A DNA stretch of 60,000 nucleotides from Cristatella mucedo (Eukaryota > Bryozoa > Phylactolaemata > Cristatellidae). The position numbers and the translations under genes are program-made. This document shows positions 47,144 to 59,916 of the stretch, piece after piece; positions within the stretch are counted from its first letter, which is position 1; each line of letters begins with the position of its first letter. The notes beneath the pieces were generated by a model, which was not told where the DNA came from, did not search any database, and saw nothing but the letters and a program-made list of their open reading frames with translations. The stretch spans positions 3,480,501 to 3,540,500 of the forward strand of contig WPIO01000026.1 in assembly GCA_009760855.2 (NCBI GenBank), written 5' to 3'.

Positions 47144-48156
47144 GCGGTTCAGCTTTCATGCTCCATAAAGTTCCCATATAAGTTCTATGCTTCTCGTGGT
47201 TATTCATTCAGCATTTAACTATGCTCAGCCTCCGGCTCTTCTTTTGTCAAGTCTTCCCGTCAAGTCTTAGTCAAGTATGCACCGAAGACTTAATTAGGAC
47301 AGAAGCAAGACTCACCATCAGTTGCTTTAGCCAGCCACCTATATTACAGTAGGCGGTTATGGGCTGAACTAGGTCGGCTATCAATTTTTCTTACATCAGT
47401 ACTGTAAATGCCCTAGCTAGGAAGATAGTCGGTAAAGGTAAGGAGAAAGTCGAGTGTAAGCGAAGATTTCAGCAGGTGGCTTGGTTTTCGAGAAATCGAA
47501 GCCCGAGCAGCCAGATTGGACTCCACTCGCGGCTAAAGCTGAAGCGAAATACCGGAAAGGCCCACTTCTAAGCCTACTACCTTTGATAAGTGACCGTTAT
47601 AAGCGGCATGATTACAGCACAAGGCAATAGCCTAGCCAGCATCAAAATTGCTACGACTAGTTTCCCTAACCGTTAGTTTTGGACGCTTACACAAGCCATT
47701 TGTTTTAATTGCCAGGTAAGAATCCCCAAATAACAATGCCTCTATAAACCTGCGATGCGACAATAGGTCAGTGTTATATTGCTCCATCTCAAATAGGACC
47801 GTGCCGGGTAAGCTGTCAGCTGGGTGCAAAACTCCCCTATTAGCAGTTTTGAAGGGAGCATCACAATTAATAACTAGTTCAATATATGACGGCCAGAATG
47901 AAGTTGCCGTTGGAAGATGCTTTTCTTCGGCCCTGCTGGGCAGGATTAGTATTCCAAAACTACCAAAGCATACCATAACAAAGAGTGATAGCAGGATGAA
48001 ATTTACCAGGCGTCCATTTGTACATTATTCGCGGCTGTTGGCCCATTAAAGGCAGCACGACTTGGATCAGAATGCAGAATCATGAACCGTAGGCAAGTAG
48101 TAATACATTTTGCAGTATGAGCCGTATCGTTAGGCTCCATCCACACTATTAGTAAA
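47144..48156. other. Interval without recognisable gene
   Basis: Open frames on both strands between 47632 and 48049 overlap each other and show no motif. Confidence 0.4.
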
Positions 48157-48312
48157 TAACTGTGTTAGATGCGATTCTACTACCGGTACTCTTTAACAGC
48201 CCGGCTACCATTGCATTGATACCCCATTCAGCAATAACTGTGTTAGATGCGATTCTACTACCGGTACTCTTTAACAGCCCGGTTACCAATGCATTGATAC
48301 CCTATTCAGCAG
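48157..48312. repeat. 78-bp tandem duplication
   Basis: Two adjacent units begin taactgtgttagatgcgatt and differ at only a few positions (for example ggctaccatt against ggttaccaat). 78 is a multiple of three, so a plus-strand frame passes through both units, but no protein family is recognisable. Confidence 0.95.
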
Positions 48313-51300
48313 TAGAGAACTTACGTCTGTCTTCTTATGTCAACGTAAATATAGAAAATGAAGAATTGATGTTGGTTTTAAGTTAAATAAATAAAATGTA
48401 ATAATAATGCAACTAGAACGATCAAAGTAAGGACATCTACAGGTGTGCATACAAGGCGAAAACAGTGTTTCCTGGGTTATGATAGTGGGAACTAAGCCTG
48501 ACCAACCAAGTGCTGAGCTGGAAGCCTACCTTCAGCTGCTCAAGAAGTCCAGCTGGCTCTTCGAGGTCGGTGGCTCCTTAAATTAGCTTGAAAACGCGAA
48601 TTGTTGTGGGCGAGTAAAATAAGGTCGAAAAATATGACCTTCCAATTTGCCACCTGACGCATGGTGGCGAATGTCATGCTAAAACCCGACCAGTGAGAAA
48701 GATAACCGAAAACTAGTAAGTTTTTTCCCAAACAAGAATACTCTCAAATACGAATACGCAATCGCTTCGGATGACATTTATTGGGGGCTATGCCTGATCG
48801 GCTCTTCGAAAATTAGCTGACCTCCTTTTTGAGCGAGTCCCTTAGAGAAGCCCTAACTGAGAACCCTTGCTATTGCACTCAATGAACTGTAAATAAAAAT
48901 ATCAAGCAGAAGTCATTAATGAAGACAGCCACGACATGCACAATAGGAGGTAAGATAGATAACGTCACCAGGACAAAGGGCAGTCCGGGCTTGCAATGCA
49001 TAGCAACAAGTGAATTACAAACTAAAGCTAACGCCTGGGCAAACTTTATGGCATATTTAAACTAAATGTATAATAATAGATTCAACGAGCCAGTTTAAGC
49101 ATCCTTTCTTAGGCTACCCAGCAGATCTAGCTTGGCTGGTCACCTGGTACTGAGTAAACTGAGCAGATACCAAATAACTAACAAAGCTAAATAGAAAAAA
49201 CCTCGATGTCTTTTTGACTTCACATTCAGGTTTTGCAAAACCTTTCTGCTAGTCTGTCCTGCTTGAACTATATTTTTTAACTCCTGGGGTGTAGCAGGCA
49301 TGCCACAACTATGGCCTCAAAACAAAGCATAGGGTTGACATCGTGATAAACCGTCAGCCTCGTATTTTGCCCTGCACCGGCCTAGTGGGAACGTTAGGGC
49401 TGAGAGGAGAACAGCGTGCCATTACATGTTTATACTGTGAACGGCCATCGGCTTTTGGCCGAACTAGTGGGAAGAAGGGTTCACGAAGCAAACAAAAGGC
49501 AGTCGATGACAAAGAACGTTTGATGGCACAGCTACTCAAAAAGCTTTGGAGCTGTGCCAACTAAGGAGCTGTAACCAACGTCGGTCGATCGGACTGCCTG
49601 GATTGTAGCAAATAAAGATGGCCAAATCAGTTGAATCCGTAGACGAGTAGCACATGCCGAGAGCTTGCAGCATGTTACGCATACACTTGACGACCACGCA
49701 AACAGCTTCGGTGAAACTAACAAAATAACTGTGATACAGCAAGACGAAGCTAACTCGGTACAGTTTGGTCGCGCCTGAATAGCAACTCACTGTCGAGGTT
49801 TAGACAAAGCGGAAGGCATCAACATCAAGCTGCATGCTTGGGTAGTGTAAAAAAAAAGTCTGTTCAGAAGTCCAAAAGCAATTTGTTACATATTAAAAGG
49901 GTCCACTAGTCACACCTCTGCTATTTAGCAATGGAGGATAGATCATCAGCTCCTGTGTGAAGGCCGTCACTGTACGAAAGTTTGCATAGATTGCTCGCAT
50001 GTGTAATCGGCCATTATTCCACCAAGCTGTTGCCTGGTCACTGGAAGCTCGACGTACGAGGGCGTGGCATGTGCACTCATTAAGCCTGTGTGACTTTAAA
50101 AGGCACTTTCCGGCGGCGGCACCATCTTCGACGCACACTGACGTAAGTTGCGAATAATCATAGACTCTCATCACTTTCATCGATAAATCGGACATGTGTG
50201 AAGGGAAAGAAGCCTTTTCGATTGCCGATCTCCCCTTCCCACTGCCCGTTGGCATTCATAACTGTAACCTTGATGATTTCTCCAACCTGAAATAGACGAC
50301 CACGGCAAACGTGCATTTATATAGGCAGTAGCTTGGTGGGCTATACCGACGAAAATAGCAACGCTTATCAATAGATGCTTTCAGCTGTGGCCACAGGCAT
50401 GCAGACAGGAAAAGCACATCAACTGGTCCCACCTATATATAATAAGCAGTACTTTAGGAATGATGGCAAAATTATGAATTAAACTCAACAAGTGTAGGCA
50501 CAAAATAGCCGCAGGCTCTGAGTGGTTGAGCTGAGTCCAGAGGCTGCATAAAGACACAATCAAGAATAATGCAAAACAAATCAGACATAAGCATAACCAA
50601 GCACACAATCAGGCAGTAAAAAACTGATAATACATGCAGCCAGCCTACTTGTTTTGACATCCACAATGAAATCTGGACCCGTCGAAAACAAACTGTTGGA
50701 TCAAACAGCTGAATACACATAGCAATTGATAGCAAAGGGAGAGACCACAGCAATGGTCCAGTTGAAGCTTATGCAGAGGCTAGCTAGCACAAGCGAATGA
50801 TACATGCAGGCCGGCAACGTGGGCATCGATTGCCTGCCATCGTGCTAAGGCTGCCTTTCTAAATAGGACCATAAGCCGTCGTCAACGATGTAAAACAAAA
50901 CGAATGGCAACAGACGGCAACGTGTGGAGAAGGGCGGTGGACAGGTTGCTCACCTCCAGCTTAAGCTGTGTCCTATCGTAAGCGCTGGGTATACGATTAG
51001 TAATTACTTTCGCATAGGCCGGTAGCGTTCGAGGTCGGGTTGTCGGATGGCTGACCGGGACCGGCTGGGTCTGAACCACAGACTGGGTGGGCTGTTGAGG
51101 TTGAGCCTGCGGATTGTACTGCAACGAGCATAACAACCACTGATGTAACTACTAGGAGCACTAAACAGAACACATGACCGTGGCAAAGCAACAAGTACAA
51201 TACAGCATAAATAGGCCGGCATCGTGGCACTGGAACCAGATGCTATCGAAATAGGATGCAAACAAAGGGGGGAAGTTAGACTAGGTCGAGCATGGACAGC

Positions 51301-51711
51301 CGCCATTATTTACCTAGTTGTATGGATGCTGCTTTCCTCAGACAACTCATACAATACATTTGATAATGATATCGATAACACCAGGTTACAGATTTCAATT
51401 TATTATTTGTCCTTAAGTACAGTGTGTCTCTTCCTAATCCCGCATGCCTTAAATAAAAAGAAAATGGCTATAGCTATACAAAAAATTTGCTTTGGCATTC
51501 AGGACTAAGATCTAGTTTGAATATCCTCCGGTTTCGTTCCTAGGCATGGTGCACATACCAGGTTTGCATACATAGCATCTGCTGTGCTGATACACGAATT
51601 AGGAATTGACGATAGTTAGGCTGAGGCAACACTATAGAGTAGTATCCATAGACGTCTAAAGGTAAAGGTGCCTTCAACGAACATTTCTGCCTTATGTCAT
51701 TACAGATTAAG
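48313..51711. other. Long interval without recognisable genes
   Basis: Many short open frames occur, with none supported by domain, splice or repeat evidence. Frames at 49893-50255, 50882-51306 and 51224-51508 were inspected and not accepted. Confidence 0.45.
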
Positions 51712-51995
51712 AGAATTTCTTATGCAACAACTATTCTCCTGCTGCCGACTATGGCTCATCCTTTTCAGCAGTCCTGAGCTGCTACCTCCACACTACTCAA
51801 TACCTCAACTGCTCTCCTGACTCTACTATGCTTCCCACTTTCTCTTTCTTGTGTGAGATTAAGTCTGTTGGCTCCCGAATGTGTACCGAAAGCAGCTTAG
51901 GCTGTGAGTGCTCTACAGAAAACTCACCTGCGTAACACCAACATAGTCTGTATGGCTTTGTGGAGTTACAGACAATGATACATTACATTACATAA
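51712..51995 (+). mobile_element. LINE family B 3' fragment
   Basis: It runs from ttatgcaacaactattctcc through the C-terminal codons and UTR to gatacattacattacata. The frame is broken (for example the MKSVGY region reads IKSVGS). Confidence 0.9.
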
Positions 51996-52559
51996 TGGTA
52001 AATGGCCATAATTGATTGACATGGCTTCCAGAGGTTGCTTGAACCCAGAAGATGCACAGTACTTCACGTGGGGAAAACTTTTATCAAGGTAAGAGAAAAC
52101 ACGAACTCAGTGAAAGCATCGGTTAAGATGTGCCAGGCCTAACATGCATACTTCGGTAGATACCAGTCGGTAATCAAGACAAGCCCTAGTAGCCTCATTT
52201 CAAAAGCAAGCCCAGCAAGAAAACTCTTCGCGGTAAGGTGAACAATTACTGGTCACTTGATGAAATTTCAGATAGGTAGCGTGTGAAATATCACTTTTTT
52301 AATTAAAATAATTCTGGCATGCTTACAGTTTGGTAAGGGGAAGAACGATAGCTGTGAAATTGATATTACATGAATTTAGCTGGAACCGATTGACCATTCA
52401 AGCAACTGTTACTTCCGCATAGTGGGTCCTTTCAAAAGGTCGAACTGAAACGATGAAAAAACGTGTACCGAAATGCCCTGATTTATCCAGCTTCAGCCCT
52501 CCGGAGAGGGATCAGCTGTCTCCACAGAGAGCAGCAATTCAGACAGCAAGGGACATTTT
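51996..52559. other. Interval without recognisable gene
   Basis: Nothing can be supported on either strand. Confidence 0.4.
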
Positions 52560-53640
52560 CCAGATTCTGATTTTAATTTCACAGACGCGGCTGATGAGAG
52601 AAAGTCATATACCCATAACCAGAAATACCTAAACGATGTGACCGGAGACTGTAGTCTTACCAAGTCCACTGCTGAGCTTCCAAAATCCAGGCACAATGAG
52701 TGGAACTTTATGGCTAAGAGTGTGAAAGGAACAAATCAGAGAAAGCATTCCAACATTTTTCCAAATTATTCAGTAGGTAAGATGGGCTGTGCTTCTTCAA
52801 TGATGTGGCTGCTATATTTGAATTTACAGTTAGCACATGCCACCTTAGAGAACAAGACCAATTCATGGATAATTCATGTAGGAGGCTCAAAGCCATGCCT
52901 CTTTAAATAGGGATTAAGTATCTGTCACTCCATAAAAAACAATCTGTGCAAGTCAAAAGAGGACTAAACACGTGTCAAGATTTTGCTGGGTGCCCTGAAG
53001 TGTGGATACTATCGCAGGGAGGTCACTGGAGACTTAAAATGATGCCATTCCAGACAGGCCGCCGAGCCGGTTTCAGGAAGTGCCCTTGTTTTCTTTGCCT
53101 ACAGAGACAGTGATGCAACACTAGCATGTGACACTAAATTACAAAAGGTACAGGCCATAGTGGACAGAGTTCTTCGTAGAGAAGAACAGCATCAAGATGA
53201 GAGCAGCTGGCAGACCATTGGAAAGTACTGACTGCATTAGCACTCATCAGGCAATGTCACTGCTCTAGTCAGTGAGTCAACAGCTTTCAAGTACCTCAAA
53301 GATGTGTTTCTACAGCTGCCAGATGGAGGCAAAGGTCAAAGTTTCTATCTTTGTCAGATAACAGATGGAATCGTAGAGTACAACCAATTCATCAAGAAGC
53401 TCAACAGGACGGAAAAAGGAGCTTGCAATTGATTAGCATGTCCACAAAGCACATGCACTCAATGGCCATTGGCTCTTCGCTATCCAAGGAATTCACTGAT
53501 GGAGTGAGATCACTCTAAGATGGGCTGCTAGCTACATTACAGAAGTGCTAGCTAGCTGAAGCAGGCATGCCAGGCTGGGGCAGCGGGCTTCTTATTGGAT
53601 ATGGCTACTCAGTTGGAATGGTATGCAAGCCATACATTCT
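52560..53640 (+). pseudogene. Decayed coding region of an uncharacterised repeated protein type
   Basis: A plus-strand series of pieces looks like one ancient frame: YLNDVTGDCSLTKSTAELPK followed by SRHNEWNFM (about 52625-52710), GGSKPCLFK (about 52880-52909), KILLGALKCGYYRREVTGDL (about 52980-53035), RRAGFRKCPCFLCL (about 53065-53105) and DGGKGQSFYLCQITDGIVEY (about 53325-53385). The succession of a helix with LSK...AELL...EWN, a GD(L/F)K box and a KxPCFLC cysteine pair recalls uncharacterised, transposon-like proteins that are repeated in many invertebrate genomes. I cannot name the family. Stops and frame changes make it a pseudogene. Confidence 0.35.
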
Positions 53641-54200
53641 TGCTGGCCGGAACTAACTGGTCACATTGGGTTGCAAGCATTCATCGACCAGATTCTTAAG
53701 CATGCATTCAAAAACGACTGATTCAGAAAGGACCGACATGCACGAGTTGAGGGGAAATTTAGCAGCTTAGTGGTTTAGCAAGTGCAATGAGCCGTGACAG
53801 GCTTGCCGACGACCTGCTCTACACAGATGGCCATAAACATGTGCGGTTGACAGCATTCCTCTGCATGTAATACTGAGTTCCTGTGTGCCAGCGATTGTGC
53901 AAGCACATTAGGCTCGCACGAGACTGTGTTCGTGTTTGGGTGCAAGCTAATGTGCAAGCAAACTAAAGCTTGTGCCAGTCAGACATGCTAGTGCCTCTTG
54001 CCCAGATCAGCTATGGCAGAATACCGTGAGCACTGCAAGCTCCTCTGCTGGGCAGGCACCGTGCTGCAGCCACTGTGGACCTGACTGACATAATGGCAGT
54101 TGCAGACACTGGTAGACTTTTGCTGGCACTGCTTGCTGCTCAGTTGGAGGATCAGATTCCGTCTGACAAGTTCACGGTCGTAACATCAGAATGCATTGCC
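53641..54200. other. Interval without recognisable gene
   Basis: No supported feature. The plus strand may continue the decayed coding region upstream, but with no motif. Confidence 0.35.
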
Positions 54201-54314
<114 letters not shown>

Positions 54315-54426
54315 GTGCAGGGAGTCTCTCGTCTTGTCTCTTGTGGCACATGCGCATGGCCCTACTCCTGTTTAGGGTCACACACTCGACCAGATTTTCT
54401 CATACAACTGCACTTTGTCATCACCA

Positions 54427-56727
54427 TTTATTACCAAATCCTGCTTATCTGACCACATGCAGATCTCATTCAATCTACAGTGTGTGACTACTTCCTCTAA
54501 AATAACCTGTGAATCGCGAAACCTCAAAACCCTTGCCATCAATGCTATCCGTGCAAGAATATCTGCTTCGCCTCTGCTGCTCAGTCCTCCCTCCGACCTG
54601 TCATCATTGGTAGATAGCTACAACACGACACAAGCTGACACGCTCGACTAGTTTGCACCTCTGACTACACGCACTTGTGCCCTTGCCCAGACGGCCTATG
54701 GTTTACCACAGACATTTAACTAGCCAGGTCTGCTAATCGCAAGCTTGAAAAAGCATACACAAGATCAGGACTGATTGTCCATCGACAGGCATATGGAGAC
54801 TACTGTAGGTCGTACCAATTGATTCTAGCAAAGGCCAAGTCTAGCTTCTATAAAAACATTGTTGAATCACAGATGCACAATCCAAAAATGCTGATGTCGA
54901 CGATCAACCATCTCCTCAACCGCTCCCAGATTAGCTCCTTACCGGATGATCCTTGTGATGATCTAGCCGATCGTTTCTCTCGGTTCTTTGTACAGAAGAT
55001 ATACAAGATCAGGGAGTCCATCCCTGCGATGACAGCTTCCCCCTAGAATGCTGTTCCCTGATTCCTGGCAGCACCTCAATGTCTACATTTAAGCAGGTCA
55101 CTAGTAATCTCGAACTGAAGTTCATATCCCAATCAAAGTAGACAAGTCCTCTGGACCCTATTCCCACTGTCCTGCTCCTACGTTGCATTGATCTGCTGCT
55201 ACCACGCATAACTAACATCATCAATATGTCATTAGCCTCAGGTCATGTCCCAACACCTTTCAAAAAAGCTGTAGTCAGGCCACTTCTCAAGAAAGCGACT
55301 CAAAACCAAGAGAACTTGAGCAACTACCGCCAGTCTCCCTTCTACCATTCCTATCAAAGACACTGGAATGGGTCGTGGCGGACCAACTGAACTCATATAT
55401 TGAAACTTCAAGCCTTGCTAGTAAGTTCCAGTCTGGCTTTAGAACTAATCACTCCTGAGTCAGCATTGCTTAGGGTGTACAACGACCTACTTAGAAATGC
55501 AGATGTAGGTAGAGTGTCTCTGCTTCTTTTGCTCGATCTTTCGACAGCTTTTGATACTATTGACCACAAAGTTCTTCTAGAGCGCCTCTCATCTCACCTG
55601 GGCATCACTGGCACAGCTCTGCAATTGTTCAAGTCCAATCTCAGTGGAAGACTCTGGAGTATTGACGTGAATGGACAAAGATCATCCGAGGTGCCTCTCA
55701 AATATGGGGTACCTCAGGGCTCCGTGCTATGTCCGGTTCTTTTCCCAGTTTATACTCTCCCTCTTGCTGATGTGATTGCCAAGCACAATCTAGGCTTCCA
55801 CTTCTATGCGGATGACACTAAGTTGTACCTTTGCTTTGATCCCTCGCAGCCTTCGAGCACCTCAAATTCTCTCAACTCACTTTCTGCATGTATTGATAAA
55901 ATCTGCACATAGATGGCAGCAAATTTTCTAAAACTAAAATGACGATAAAACTAACTTACTACTTATGGGCAAACCCAGAGTGATTCGGAAATTGAAAAGC
56001 CTGACGCTTAAATTGGCTCTGCCAGCATATCTCCTGTTGAATCAGCTCGAAATCTAGGTGTCATGTTCCAAAGTGACCTCTCGTTAGACGATCACACCAG
56101 TTCCACAGTCAAGTCTGCCTACTTTCAGCAACATAAGTGCTAAAATTCGGGCTTGTTTAGACAAGGATACCACGTCTAAGTTGGTCCATTCATGCATTTG
56201 TGACATCCCGTCTTGACTTCTGTAGCTCACTGCTTGCTGGCCTACCTGCATGTGCAATCAGGCGATTACAGCTGGTGCAAAACTCCACAGTTAGGCTTGT
56301 CTGTCGTGAGCCTTGCAGTCGCCACATCACACCACTTTTCGCCGACCTGCACTGGCTCCCCAGTCAAGCAACTTCAAGTTTCTGTCGCTCACTTTTAGGT
56401 ACCTTCATTCTATGGCTCCAGCCTATCTCTCAGATTATATTACCCCATCACGCCAAGCATCGTACCACCCGCTTTTCGGAATCCAACAGTCTACAAATAC
56501 CTCGTACAAACCTCAAATCCTTTGGAGACCGGGCATTTAGTTCGTATGCTCCCAAAGCCTGGAACTCCCTCCCGATGTGCATCAGAACATCCCCTGACCT
56601 GACCACATTTAAAAGGAACTTAAAAACACCTATTTAGGACAGCATTTAGTGGGTCCCTGTGATTCATGCTTCATGTGCTTATGCACGCTGACAGTGTGCA
56701 TGCTGCCACTAACCACATTTGCATGCT
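54427..56727 (+). mobile_element. LINE family A copy, interrupted at its 3' UTR by family B
   Basis: From the end of the endonuclease part (SSKITCESRNLKTLAINA) through ILAKAKSSFYKNIVESQMHN to the RT: LLLLLDLSTAFDTIDHKVLL, a GVPQGSVL box and FHFYADDTKLYLCF (catalytic YADD kept, about 55797-55840). The C-terminal domain follows (WLP..., NLKSFGDRAFSSYAPKAWNS). A stop after GIQQSTN-type shifts, a deletion near 56355 and several stops disrupt it. The 3' UTR stops at ttgcatgct and resumes at 59912. Confidence 0.92.
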
Positions 56728-59700
56728 CGTTGTGAAACGTCGCCCCACGGCAGTTACCAAGGTCCAATTCAAATTCGAAGAGCCAGCGTCCGCCAGGCCG
56801 GACGCAAACGGTAGAGAATACGAGCCACTTCATCGCTGTCGCCCAGTTGTTGGACAGCCTCTTAAATTCCGCCTGCTAAATGTCCACTCGCTAAAAACCA
56901 AGGGGTTACTTATCCGCGATCAGGTGGTCCAGGAGAAGCTAGATGCATTTCTACTTACCGAAACCTGGATGACGCCTTGTTCCAGTAGCTGTATTTCCGA
57001 GACCAGCCCACCCGGGTTCTCATTCTATCAGTCCATGTGTTCTAACAAGGTTGGTGGCGGGTTGCAATTGTTGGTCGCGAATCGTTTGGCTATAAAATGT
57101 GCAGTTTCTTGCATGGGTCATCGTTTGAATCAGTTGCTATCAGGTCTTCATCAAAGACAATGCCTCACCGTTGTGATATACCGGCCTCCTTCTGGCTGTC
57201 TAAACTTGTTTATAGAGGAGTTTTCAGAGTTCCTCGCAAAAATATTTGTGTGACAGGCCGCTACTGATTGTAGGAGACTTCAATATTCACGTTGACAACC
57301 CTAGCAACAGCCAGGTCCGCTCATTTCTTGACTGTCTGGAGAATTTTGGTTAGGCCCAACACGTTAATCATAGCACCCACGTCGGTGGCCACATTCTAGA
57401 TCTCGTGATCACTAAGGATGTCCTCCCCACTGACTTTGTGGTGTGCCCACTGACCCTCTCAGATCATTGTTCGGTGTCGTTTACTGTTCCTGCTCCCTCG
57501 TACGTGCAGGGCAATGTCGAATTTGCCAAACGAAGAAACTTACAAAGCATTGACATGGACAAGTTTTCGAAATCTGTTTGTGATGCAGGCCTTCTTGATC
57601 TGCATTCAGACTCGACCGGCAGCCTCGATACCCTCACTGATGCCATGAACATGACACTCAGGAGTGCTCTTGACAAGCATGCTCCCGTTCGCTTTATCCG
57701 TGTTCAGAGTCGTCGAGATTCCTTTCAATTTACAAAAAAACTCCTTAAGATGCGCCGTGTTAAGCACAGGCTGGAACGTCGTTTTAAGAAATCGGGGTCT
57801 GAGGCAGACCTAGTCAATTTTAAAAACTTCCTTCGAGTTTACACCCGAAGCTTAAAAAACCGGGGCTTCTTTTTTCATTAGAAAGCTGAATTCCTGCCAG
57901 TTGGACACTAAACAGATTTATAAGACAGTAAACCATTTACTGGCCAATGCTGTGATGTCTGACTCCCCAGATATCAAGGGCTCAGCCGAAAAGTTTTCAG
58001 CCTTCTTTACTGAAAAAATTGTGCACATTCGTGCCTCCATTAAGCCCCCTCCGACCAAAGCAATCGCCGTTCCTCAAACTGTGACCTTTCTTAAAAGGTT
58101 CTCCGATGTTTCTGCCTGTGATGTGGCTGCCTTAATAAGGTCTAGCAAAAAGAGCTCGTCTCCTGAAGACCCTATACCTTCATCTCTGTGGTCTTCACTT
58201 GCAGACCAACTTAGCCCTGCCATAACCAAGATTTTTAATGCTTCTTTGGGAAAAGGGGTCATCCCCAAGTCCTTCAAATAGGCAATCGTTAGACCTATTC
58301 TTAAAAAGCCTAGATTAGACATAGAGGTCCTAGCAAACTATCGTCCAGTTTCCCTTCTTCTGTTCTTATCAAAGATTCTTGAAAAAATTGTTGCTAAGCA
58401 GCTAGTTGAACATATTGAAAATAATGGAATGTCAGAAACATTTCAATCAGGTTTCAAGAGGCAGCACTCTACTGAAACTGCTCTCCTCCGTGTTAACAAT
58501 GACATTCTACGTGGCAACGACGACGGGAATGTCACTGCCTTAGCTCTGCTAGATCTGTCTGCTGCCTTCGACACCATTGATCACGAAGTTCTGCTTGAAC
58601 GATTGAGAACAACGATCGGTCTGGCAGACGAAGCACTGGCGTGGTTTAAATCATACTTGTCTGATCGTGTTCAATCCGTGTCGTGTGGGGGTCAGGTCTC
58701 AGACATGAGAAGGGTCACCTGTGGAGTCCCTCAAGGGTCTGTACTTGGTCCCTTGCTGTTTTCCATTTATACGCAACCTCTGGGAAAAGTTATTAAGGCC
58801 CATGGAATAGGATATCACTTCTATTCTGACGATACTCGGTTGTATTTGTCATTCAAACCGTCGGAATCTGCTGCAGCAACTGAGAAACTGAATGCTTGCC
58901 TTGCCGATATTCGATCATGGATGTCGGAAAACTTCCTGAAATTAAATGACGATAAAACCGAACTGCTTCTCATAGTACACCCTAAGCATGTGGCTGGATT
59001 AGAAGGCTTTGCTGTTCTAATTTCTCATAGTACACCCTAAGCATGTGGCTGGATTAAAAGGCTTTGCTGTTCTAATAGGTGATGCTATTGTGCGACCTTC
59101 ACCAAGTGCTCGTAATCTAGGTGTCGTGTTCGACAGCTGCCTCAATTTCAAAAGCTTCATTCAGAAGACTGCCTCTACAGCTAGCCATCACATCCGATCC
59201 CTATCCAAGATTAGAAGCTGTCTCCCACAGTGGCTTGTAAAAAATTTAACTAGCTCTTTAGTTCTGTCTCGGCTTGATTATTGTAATTCCCTTTTGGCTG
59301 GGCTACCAAAGAAAGCTATTATGCCACTACAGCTGACTATGAATATGGCTGCAAGGCTGGTCTTCAAGTCCCAGCGGTTTAAGCAAGTGTCACCTTTGCT
59401 GGAAGAGCTAGGATGGTTGCCGGTTGAGCAAAGGATACAGAGCAAAGTTCTTACGCTGACCCACAAGGCCCGCCACGGCTTGGCTCCTTCGTACCTAGCT
59501 GAACTGCTGCATCAGTTTCAGCCTGTTCGTGCCCTCAGGTCCTGTGTGGACAATAAATTAGCTGTCCCATTCCTCCGCTTAAAGACAGTTGGCGACAGAA
59601 GCTTTAGCTCTACAGGTCCTAGACTGTGGAACTCGCTTCCACAATTCTTACGCAACGACAACTACTCTCCAACTGCCGACTATGGCACATCTTTTTCAGC

Positions 59701-59916
59701 GGTCCTGAACTGCTACTTCTATGCTACTCACTACCTCAACTGCTCTCCTAACTCTGCTATGCTTCCCACTTTCTCTTTGTTGCGTGAGACGAAGTCTGTT
59801 GGCTACCGAATGCGTACCGAAAGCCGCTTAGGTTGTGAGTGCGCTATACAAAACTCTCCTGCGTAACACCCACATGGTCTTTGTGACTTTGTGGAGTTAC
59901 TGACGGAGATACATGC
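56728..59916 (+). mobile_element. Nearly full-length LINE family B, APE endonuclease plus reverse transcriptase
   Basis: This is one long protein-coding region of the CR1/L2-like type. The endonuclease shows RLLNVHSLKTKG, LLTETWMTP, VVIYRPPSG, LLIVGDFNIHVDN, HILDLVITKD and SDHCSVSF (about 56865-57480). The RT shows LLDLSAAFDTIDHEVLLERL, GVPQGSVLGPLLFSIY and YHFYSDDTRLY (about 58290-58850), then the C-terminal domain to CAIQNSPA-stop at 59866 and the 3' UTR. The catalytic box reads YSDD where other copies here have YADD. It is disabled by a frameshift near 57253, a stop near 57352, a frameshift at a T run near 57875, a TAG at 58279-58281 and a 55-bp tandem duplication near 59024. It is flanked by catgc at 56722-56726 and 59912-59916, a probable target-site duplication. 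Confidence 0.93.
58969..59078 (+). repeat. 55-bp tandem duplication inside the family B ORF
   Basis: The segment beginning ctcatagtacaccctaagca occurs at 58969 and again at 59024, differing by a base or two. Because 55 is not a multiple of three, the frame shifts and the protein is cut between the RT and the C-terminal domain. Confidence 0.95.

Noticed and set aside
49343-51508. Several open frames of 63-120 codons
   Set aside because: No domain, no consistent coding composition and overlapping frames on both strands.
56666-57253. A single gene starting at 56666
   Set aside because: The first 20 codons are family A 3' UTR; the rest is the family B endonuclease. The apparent start is created by the nested insertion.
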